A stretch of DNA of 64,000 bases from Physella acuta (lineage: Eukaryota; Mollusca; Gastropoda; Physidae): assembly GCF_028476545.1 (NCBI RefSeq), contig NW_026731872.1, positions 620,001 through 684,000 of the forward strand. The letters run 5' to 3'. Every line of letters begins with the position of its first letter. Positions within the stretch are counted from its first letter, which is position 1. Positions 60,101 to 64,000 of the stretch are shown here, piece by piece. The notes below the pieces were generated by a model. The model did no database searches and had not been told where the DNA came from. It worked only from the letters and a program-made list of their open reading frames with translations. The translations under genes were made by a program, and so were the position numbers.

Positions 60101-63100
60101 GACATTCTTTGATACAGTACACACTCTTTGTTACAGTGGGCAAGCTTTGTTACATCATGTTTTACCATCAGAAAAACTTATTGCAACCACGACAAATAGG
60201 ACTTAACATCTTCACAAGCCACAACCACCTAACCTTACCATGGCAAACTCACATCTTGTATGTTGAACTGACCACTACAAAACACATCTTGTATGTCAAA
60301 CTGACCACTACAAAACACATCTTGTATGTCAAACTGACCACTAGAAGACATATCTTGTATGTCGAACTGACCACTACAAAACACATATCTTGTATGTCAA
60401 ACTGACCACTACAAAACACACATCTTGTATGTCAAACTGACCACTAAAAGACATATCTTGTATGTCGAACTGACCACTACAAAACACACATCTTGTATGT
60501 CAAACTGACCACTAAAAGACATATCTTGTATGTCAAACTGACCACTACAAAACACACATCTTGTATGTCAAACTGACCACTAGAAGACACATACCTTGTA
60601 TGTCAAACTGACCACTACAAAACACATATCTTGTATGTCAAACTGACCACTACAAAACACACATCTTGTATGTCAAACTGACCACTAGAAGACACATCTT
60701 GTATGTCAAACTGACCACTACAAAACACATCTTGTATGTCAAACTGACCACTAGAAGACACACATCTTGTATGTCAAACTGACCACTAGAAGACACATAT
60801 CTTGTATGTCAAACTGACCTTTACAATCTCTGCTGTGGCTGCAGTTGGCTGTGGGAGCCTCAAGGGTGGGGAAGACCTGAGGGGAGACAAGCCACGTCCA
60901 TACTCCTCTCTGTAGACAACAATAGTGTGTACATTTAGTCACAGCAACAGTGTGTACATTTAGTTACAACAGCATGTACATTTAGTCACAACAGTGTGTA
61001 CATTTAGTCACAACAGCATGTACATTTAGTTACAACAGCATGTACATTTAGTCACAGCAACAGTGTGTACATTTAGTCACAACAACAGTATGTTCATTTA
61101 GTCACAACAGCATGTACATTTAGTTACAACAGCATGTACATTTAGTCACAATAGCATGTACATTTAGTTACAACAGCATGTACATTTAGTCACAGCAACA
61201 GTGTGTACATTTAGTTACAACAGCATGTACATTTAGTCACAGCAACAGTGTGTACATTTAGTTACAACAGCATGTACATTTAGTCCAGCAACAGTGTGTA
61301 CATTTAGTCACAACAACAGTCTGTACATTTAGTCACAACAGTGTGTCTATTTAGTCACAGCAACTGTGTGTACATTTAGTTACAACAGCATGTACATTTA
61401 GTCACAGCAACAGTGTGTACATTTAGTCACAACAACAGTCTGTACATTTAGTCACAACAGTGTGTCTATTTAGTCACAGCAACTGTGTGTACATTTAGTC
61501 ACAGCAACAGTGTGTACATTTAGTCACAACAGTGTGTACATTTAGTCACAACAACAGTGTGTACAATTAGTCACATCAACAGCGTGTACATTTAGTCACT
61601 ACAGTGTGTACATTTAGTCACAACAACAGTGTGTACATTTAGTCACAGCAACAGTGTGTACATTTAGCCACAGCAACAGTGTGTACATTTAGTCACATGA
61701 CATGTGTACTGACCTTTGACCTCTATAGAGCGAGTCCTCTCTCTCATACAACAAACTGTCCCGCTGGGCTGGGGCAAACCTCTCACCATATACATCTTCT
61801 TCATGGCCTCTGCCAAATTCTGCTCTGCTGATGTGATGCTCAGATCTTCTGGCGCCATATGGCTCACCTCCCCTGTACAGGTCCACCCCCCTGCCATACA
61901 TCTCTTCCCTCCTGAACAGGTCCTGCTCTGGGTCTCCTCCCTCACCCTTGTCAATCCTCCCTAGCTCCTCCCTCTCCTGACTCCTCCCATCATGGTCCCT
62001 GGGGACAAATCTCCTCCCTCCATCTCTGCCCCTGTACCTCATGTCCTCATCTTCTGCCCTCCCCTCCTCTCTCCCTCCTGGGTATGCACCCAATGACCTT
62101 GAGGACCTGTCAAAGCTGCGCAGGTCCACATCACGTGAGCCACATGTTTGGTCAATCTCTCTCAGATCTTTGTCCACTGACCAGTCTGGATCACCTGTTG
62201 GAATCACAATGATACAAATGGATTAACTGCAAGATGACAATGATACAAGTGGAATAAGTGCAAGATGACAATGATACAAGTGGAATAAGTGCAAGATGAC
62301 AATGATACAAGTGGAATAACTACAGACAAAACTCATGCCAAACACTGGAATCATATGATCAAAAGAGTCCTGTGATTTGAAAGTTTGACTAGACACAATG
62401 ACCATCTAGATCTAGTCAGTGAAGTAAACTGGGGTGAATGATTTCAAAAACTTGCTGTCACCTTGTGATGGGTCCTGTGCTCCACTGGCTTCCCTTGGTC
62501 CTGCTGTACCTTCACCAGCTTGGCCATGGCCGTAGTCTATCACCTCCGCTGGGGTAAAGGCTAAAGGGGAAGTCAACAAACATGAGTGACCTACGCCATT
62601 TTTAAAGGCTAAAGGGGAAGTCAACAAACATGAGTGACCTACGCCATTTTTAAAGGCTAAAGGGGAAGTCAACAAACATGAGTGACCTACGCCATTTTTA
62701 AAGGCTAAAGGGGAAGTCAACAAACATGATTGACCTACAGCATTTTTAAAGGTTAAAGGGTAAGTCAACAAACATGAGTGACCTACAGCATTTTTAAAGG
62801 TTAAAGGGAAGGAGAATACTGTGATGTGAAACACAGTGAGCTGGAGCAGAATACTGCTTATATCTGATCTAAATATATCTTAAGAGACAAAGCAACCAGA
62901 CATCAAACACTAGCTCTGTAGAAAGTTGCTAGACCTTAAGGTCCAACAGGGCACTGATCTAAATATATCTTAAGAGACAAAGCAACCAGACATCAAACAC
63001 TAGCTCTGTAGAAAGTTTCACCACATTCACACCTAAAAACCAACAACAGTACACCAACATTCCATTGATGTTTACATTTTGTGCCAACATATCAGTGCTT

Positions 63101-63370
63101 TATTAGTAAGGGAAAAGGGTGATGGTTATAAATAGGTGTGTGTGAAGGGGGGGGGGTGGCTACCAGAGGCTAACTGGGGGCATTGTCCAGCTCCTGTCTA
63201 AAAAGAGGAGAGGGGGGGGACGGCCTATGACACTACATCTTTATTATAATTAAGTACTTAAATATGGGCAGATGAAATTACCTTTTTTCTCTACTCCGCC
63301 ATGCCCGTAGTCTATACTTTCAGCAAGGACAAATGGTTTCCTCTCTCCTTCAAATCTGGACGGCCCAAAC
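47973..63370 (-). CDS. YLPM1: YLPM1 (ZAP3)-like nuclear P-loop protein, C-terminal part, 13 exons in window
   Basis: A nuclear protein whose vertebrate relative (ZAP3) binds protein phosphatase 1. It carries a polynucleotide-kinase-like P-loop domain, and its biochemical role is poorly known. Thirteen exons on the - strand (63282-63370 down to 47973-48128) join into about 582 residues, with the N-terminus outside the window. Order: FGPSRFEGERKPF and two IDYGHG motifs; an Arg/Glu/Asp-rich region; the P-loop exon with RESRPPHVVVIIRGLPGSGKT (Walker A at 59949-59972); YGGPAPRMLCLDDYF; VMEYEYE; a Walker B-like FFPFIILDATNERV; an acidic Lys/Glu stretch; YLQLDQMDDEY; and the hallmark C-terminus GKKRVRWADLEEKK, GFIVGQTQQDWERITDDDF, ALNRTKYF. 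These match human YLPM1 as I remember it almost segment by segment. All intron phases agree. No frame breaks are seen. Several introns carry repeats made from their own splice junctions. Confidence 0.95.
48219..48346 (-). CDS. YLPM1: YLPM1 exon with YLQLDQMDDEY and GKKR
   Basis: Encodes DKLDGIRVSKKHIQEHQSLN and EYLQLDQMDDEYISRESLPG, then KKR. Phase 1 in, phase 0 out (donor GTAGGT). An internal GGGTGAGT could act as an early donor, but homology continues past it. Confidence 0.95.
48347..48532 (-). repeat. YLPM1: 186-bp YLPM1 intron largely made of a 33-bp repeat starting at its donor
   Basis: Read in gene order the intron opens GTGAGTGCTCCCATTGG, and the repeat unit AGTGCTCCCATTGGCTGACT then recurs four times (48393-48530). 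The first unit overlaps the donor from about intron position 3. The later copies have AATAAGTGC in place of the donor GT. Confidence 0.9.
48533..48581 (-). CDS. YLPM1: YLPM1 49-bp exon
   Basis: Encodes VYQKSKWELDTSEETL and one base of the next codon. Human YLPM1 has PKSKWEMDTSEAKLDKLDG at the same place. Acceptor CAAACAG, donor GTGAGT. Confidence 0.95.
48788..49130. repeat. Degenerate repeats with 'attattaggact'
   Basis: Imperfect copies of AATTATTAGGACTGAAG and of GGCTGAAATAATCATAGGGA. A longer block of about 68 bp occurs twice. Confidence 0.7.
49213..49410. repeat. Minisatellite, 46-bp unit, about 4 copies
   Basis: The unit contains GACCTCAGACTAAACACTAA and GGAGCTACATGACATAT. The last copy has a 1-bp deletion. 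Confidence 0.95.
49811..50244 (+). mobile_element. Non-autonomous Helitron-like element, copy 2
   Basis: Starts TCTATATATACAATTCTA after an A and ends CTCG before a T, homologous along its length to 18722-19115. Shared words include GTAGATAATTTAG-like and GCAGCATTGTTA parts, ATTCACAAATTAT, and the terminal GCGGCGCATGCTACG hairpin region. About 40 bp longer than copy 1. Non-coding. Confidence 0.65.
50245..51038. other. Single-copy intronic DNA
   Basis: Short (TA)n at 50266-50287, otherwise unique. Opposed 66-codon frames at 50523-50766 have no recognised family. Confidence 0.5.
51039..51450. repeat. Minisatellite, 40-bp unit, about 10 copies
   Basis: The unit contains TGGTAAGATTTATTTTGTAA and TAAATATTTGGGATATACTC. 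Two units show small indels. Confidence 0.97.
51598..51678 (-). CDS. YLPM1: YLPM1 acidic exon
   Basis: Encodes VIMEDTEPESKEEKKKEEEE and EDSALGG, 27 residues, matching the acidic, Lys/Glu-rich stretch that precedes KSKWEMD in human YLPM1. Phase 0 at both ends. Acceptor CCCCAG followed by GTTATCATG, donor GTAAAT. Confidence 0.92.
51671..52792 (-). repeat. YLPM1: Acceptor-derived minisatellite, 29-bp unit, about 40 copies
   Basis: In gene orientation each unit contains ACATTTGTCCCCAG then GTTATCATG. The last unit's GTTATCATG is the start of the coding exon at 51678. So every unit carries the 3' splice site and nine bases identical to the exon. Short units (GATAACCTGGGGACT on +) recur every few copies. 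Variants are CTCTAA/CTCAAA. Confidence 0.97.
51679..53221 (-). other. YLPM1: YLPM1 intron composed of repeats of its own two splice junctions
   Basis: Donor GTTAGT at 53221, acceptor CCCCAG ending at 51679. The donor side is four extra copies of the upstream exon end plus donor. The acceptor side is about forty copies of the acceptor plus the first exon bases. Confidence 0.9.
52795..53246 (-). repeat. YLPM1: Exon-end and donor repeated between G runs (5 copies including the true one)
   Basis: In gene orientation the segment TGCAAGAGGACTCCATCCCA, GAG, GTTAGTCTCCTTATATGG is present at the true exon end (53222) and again with exon-end equivalents at 53111, 53026, 52945 and 52836. Between copies are runs of 9-18 G (on the transcript) and CAGGCTGTAGTTTAT words. 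Each copy repeats about 30 exonic bases and the donor GTTAGT. Confidence 0.95.
53222..53305 (-). CDS. YLPM1: YLPM1 exon with LDLRWLLQEDSIPE
   Basis: Encodes VKKNWEPLPSHYIQLDLRWL and LQEDSIPE, 28 residues. It aligns with human NKMADHWETAPRHMMRLDIR and SLLQDAAIEE. Phase 0 both ends. Confidence 0.95.
53311..55390 (-). repeat. YLPM1: 2.1-kb minisatellite, 15-bp unit with 'TCACACAACA' interludes, abutting the acceptor
   Basis: On + the unit is ATACAACATTTCTTG. Longer composites insert ATACAACATGTCACACAAC or similar. The array begins six bases from the acceptor of the 53305 exon (CCCCAG) and fills nearly all of this intron (53306-55500). Blocks are duplicated, for example around 54676-54757 and 54957-55030. 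Open frames in several registers are artefacts. Confidence 0.97.
55391..55485. repeat. Two copies of a 25-bp segment near the donor
   Basis: GCCATCAAGTTGGCCAACCT and the following TGATGA occur at 55392 and 55460, 68 bases apart, next to the intron donor at 55500. Confidence 0.85.
55501..55584 (-). CDS. YLPM1: YLPM1 exon with VYVGELKVD
   Basis: Encodes VYVGELKVDIATCIQRNVHH and WTEWDIEK, 28 residues, matching human VYLAEMSADNQTCGKRNIHG. Phase 0, acceptor TTTCAG, donor GTAATT. Confidence 0.95.
55800..56525. repeat. Minisatellite with ~60-bp and ~35-bp unit forms
   Basis: Units contain AGCCATGTCCATTCTCAGAG and CACCCCTCACATC, with or without AAGCACTACTACTAGTAACA. About 13 copies. Confidence 0.95.
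56640..57850. repeat. Minisatellite, 67-bp unit, about 18 copies
   Basis: The unit contains TTCAGCTATGTTAGGACAAG and AAATAATCCCGAGACAATGA. Several units lack 'aagact'. The array stops about 15 bases from the donor of the 57868 exon. Confidence 0.97.
57868..58044 (-). CDS. YLPM1: YLPM1 exon with Walker B-like segment
   Basis: Encodes VMEYEYEQALEDAYRQSLLK, SFKKTVDDGFFPFIILDATN and ERVCHFSEFWSYAKSKGFQ, 59 residues. Human: VMEYEYEAEMEETYRTSMFK and FKKTLDDGFFPFIILDAIND. The FIILDA part is the likely Walker B strand of the P-loop domain. Phase 0. Confidence 0.96.
58147..58719 (+). mobile_element. Candidate non-autonomous Helitron in a YLPM1 intron
   Basis: Begins TCTCTATACTACTAAAACTC after an A and ends GGATAGTCTAG before a T, the A|TC...CTAG|T pattern of Helitrons. 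A weak hairpin (ATCC-AAG-GGAT) lies shortly upstream of the end. 573 bp, no coding capacity. It fills most of the intron 58045-58802, the only complete intron longer than 300 bp here without a minisatellite. Confidence 0.6.
58803..58922 (-). CDS. YLPM1: YLPM1 exon with LDDYF
   Basis: Encodes EKEMSYGGPAPRMLCLDDYF and MVETDKEVLDTDTGKKVKKK, 40 residues. Human: DKEVEFGGPAPRVLSLDDYF. Phase 0, acceptor CTCTACAG, donor GTCTGT. Confidence 0.96.
58966..59420. repeat. Minisatellite, 29-bp unit, about 16 copies
   Basis: The unit contains AGACCAGCACAAAGTAATGC and TTCACTCTT, with TCTCCTTC and GATTCTTC variants. It ends about 30 bases from the acceptor of the 58922 exon. Confidence 0.97.
59421..59737. other. 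YLPM1: Single-copy intronic DNA
   Basis: Unique AT-rich stretch between the 29-bp array and the donor repeats. Nothing recognised. Confidence 0.5.
59738..59972 (-). repeat. YLPM1: Five tandem copies of the P-loop exon end and its 5' splice site
   Basis: In gene orientation the segment GGGAAAACTTATGTCAGCAA, GTTGATCCGG, GTAAGTCAGCTGGC is present five times, with exon-end equivalents at 59928, 59883, 59836, 59791 and 59746. Periods are 45, 47, 45 and 45 bp. Each copy retains a strong donor CGG|GTAAGT. Skipping to the second donor adds exactly 15 codons in frame; the third and later donors shift the frame. Confidence 0.97.
59928..60038 (-). CDS. YLPM1: YLPM1 P-loop (Walker A) exon
   Basis: Encodes VEDLLCPPARESRPPHVVVI and IRGLPGSGKTYVSKLIR, 37 residues. 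GLPGSGKT is the Walker A motif. The next exon starts EKEMSYGG, as human LIRDKEVEFGG requires, so the first donor (exon end 59928) is the one that fits the family. Acceptor CTGTTTCAG. Confidence 0.96.
60040..60155 (-). repeat. YLPM1: ~19-bp repeat including the acceptor tract of the P-loop exon
   Basis: On + the unit is TTTGTTACAGTGGGCACTC with variants, about 5 copies. The first copy (AAACAGTGGGCATTCTTTG) is the polypyrimidine/acceptor region of the 60038 exon read in reverse. Confidence 0.8.
60246..60818 (-). repeat. YLPM1: Donor-derived minisatellite, ~33-bp unit, about 17 copies
   Basis: In gene orientation each unit begins GTCAGTTTGACATACAAGAT, which is the start of the intron itself (donor GTCAGT at 60818). 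Units end TTTTGTAGTG or CTTCTAGTG, so each donor-like GTCAGT is preceded by GTG rather than AAAG. Confidence 0.96.
60819..60909 (-). CDS. YLPM1: YLPM1 exon before the P-loop exon
   Basis: Encodes (R)EEYGRGLSPLRSSPPLRLPQ and PTAATAEIVK. Phase 2 in, phase 0 out. Pro/Arg-rich linker leading into VEDLLCPPARESRP. Confidence 0.88.
60915..61700 (-). repeat. YLPM1: Minisatellite filling the 60910-61713 intron, ~20-26-bp units
   Basis: Units contain GTGTGTACATTTAGTCACA followed by ACAACA, GCAACA or similar. The array includes the acceptor tract (its first unit lies six bases from the AG at 60911) and extends to about 15 bases from the donor at 61713. Confidence 0.96.
61714..62194 (-). CDS. YLPM1: YLPM1 Arg/Glu/Asp-rich exon
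   Basis: 481 bp encoding about 160 residues, starting (G)DPDWSVDKDLREIDQTCGS and ending EREDSLYRGQ. Rich in RE, RD, RG and YGR words, as in the RE-rich middle of vertebrate YLPM1. It is the longest exon in view. Phase 1 in, phase 2 out. Confidence 0.9.
62205..62325 (-). repeat. YLPM1: 31-bp minisatellite overlapping the acceptor tract of the 62194 exon
   Basis: Units contain GACAATGATACAAGTGGAAT. In gene orientation the last, diverged unit reads TTTGTATCATTGTGATTCCA and runs into ACAG at the splice site. About 3.5 copies. Confidence 0.85.
62462..62560 (-). CDS. YLPM1: YLPM1 exon with VIDYGHGQ
   Basis: Encodes (A)FTPAEVIDYGHGQAGEGT and AGPREASGAQDPSQ plus one base. Two acceptors fit in frame: CCCCTTTAG (exon from 62560) or TTTACCCCAG (exon from 62548), differing by four codons. 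Phase 1 both ends, donor GTGACA. Confidence 0.85.
62558..62810 (-). repeat. YLPM1: 48-bp minisatellite carrying an acceptor-like site in each unit
   Basis: In gene orientation each unit contains TTGACTTCCCCTTTAG then CCTTTA, the same as the upstream acceptor candidate of the 62560 exon. About 5 copies, the distal two more diverged. Confidence 0.93.
62811..63281. other. YLPM1: Intronic DNA with a ~60-bp direct duplication
   Basis: GATCTAAATATATCTTAAGA and the following sequence through CTCTGTAGAAAGTT occur at about 62866 and 62956. The rest is single-copy with G runs at 63150-63157 and 63212-63219. Confidence 0.8.
63282..63370 (-). CDS. YLPM1: YLPM1 first exon in view, with SIDYGHGG
   Basis: Encodes FGPSRFEGERKPFVLAESID and YGHGGVEKK, one base on each side completing split codons. 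Acceptor TTGTCTAG, donor GTAATT. The IDYGHG motif is shared with the next exon. Confidence 0.88.
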
Positions 63371-64000
63371 CTAGACAACATTAGCACATGTTAACAAATA
63401 TTGATGGATGGCCTAAACCTAGACAACATTAGCACATGCTAACAAATATTGATGGCCCAAACCTAGACAACATTAGCACATGTTAACAAATATTGATGGA
63501 TGGCCTAAACCTAGACAACATTAGCACATGTTAACAAATATTGATGGCCCAAACCTAGACAACATTCGCACATGTTAACAAATATTGATGGCCCAAACCT
63601 AGACAACATTAGCACATGTTAACAAATATTGATGGCCCAAACCTAGACAACATTAGCACATGTTAACAAATATTGATGGCCCAAACCTAGACAACATTAG
63701 CACATGTTAACAAATATTGATGGCCCAAACCTAGACAACATTAGCACATGTTAACAAATATTGATGGCCCAAACCTAGACAACATTAGCACGTTAACAAA
63801 CCTTGATGGCCCAAACCTAGACAACATTAGCACATGTTAACAAATATTGATGGATGGCCCAAACCTAGACAACATCAGCACATGTTAACAAATATTTATG
63901 GCCCAAACCTAGACAACATTAGCACATGTTAACAAATATTGACGGCCCAAACCTAGACAACATTAGCACATGTTAACAAATCTTGATGGCCCGAACCTAG
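63362..64000 (-). repeat. YLPM1: Acceptor-plus-exon-start minisatellite, 44-bp unit, about 14 copies, running off the window
   Basis: In gene orientation each unit contains TGCTAATGTTGTCTAG then GTTTGGGCC. The last unit is the true acceptor, and GTTTGGGCC the first nine bases of the coding exon at 63370. The array continues past the window edge. Confidence 0.97.

Overview
The window is eukaryotic and almost certainly metazoan. It holds two multi-exon genes with GT-AG introns, set in DNA of which roughly half (my estimate, by eye) is tandem minisatellite. Left to right, the first gene is HLX/H2.0, a homeobox gene on the + strand that looks complete. The second is the 3' part of a YLPM1 (ZAP3) orthologue on the - strand, running in from the right edge. 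The homeodomain and the YLPM1 C-terminus closely match the vertebrate proteins as I remember them. The compact-to-medium exons, the hAT-like MITEs, the Helitron-like elements and the degraded LINE tail fit a marine invertebrate. My best guess is a mollusc or other lophotrochozoan, but the sequence does not prove this.

Layout. 1-8431: upstream flank of HLX, with short minisatellites and two complete hAT-like MITEs. 8432-27557: HLX in four coding exons encoding 498 residues. Its first intron is 16.7 kb and holds a 4.25-kb array of a 39-bp unit, further arrays, hAT-like elements and a Helitron-like element. 27558-28021: HLX 3' UTR and poly(A) signal. 28022-47000: intergenic, dominated by very large arrays (28.4-29.8, 30.9-34.3, 35.3-38.6, 39.3-40.6, 41.3-42.0 and 44.3-46.1 kb), a 5'-truncated LINE with target-site duplication, and a hAT MITE with perfect ends. 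47064-64000: YLPM1-like gene, - strand, 13 coding exons, N-terminus beyond the window.

The most striking signal is in YLPM1. Many of its introns carry a minisatellite whose unit is made from, or begins at, the neighbouring splice junction. In the clearest cases every unit carries the 3' splice site plus the first nine exon bases (51.7-52.8 kb and 63.4-64.0 kb), or the end of the exon plus its 5' splice site (52.8-53.2 kb and 59.7-59.95 kb). In others the donor GTCAGT or the acceptor tract is repeated (60.2-60.8, 62.2-62.3 and 62.6-62.8 kb). One intron is built from both of its own ends. The P-loop exon is followed by five tandem copies of its own end and donor. I know of no named system like this; how it arose and whether it affects splicing are inference.

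The very long open frames at 28.4-29.8, 30.5-34.3, 39.2-40.6, 41.3-42.3, 44.2-46.1 and 53.3-55.4 kb are products of repeat units without stops, not genes. I saw no tRNA, rRNA, CRISPR array or virus-like element.
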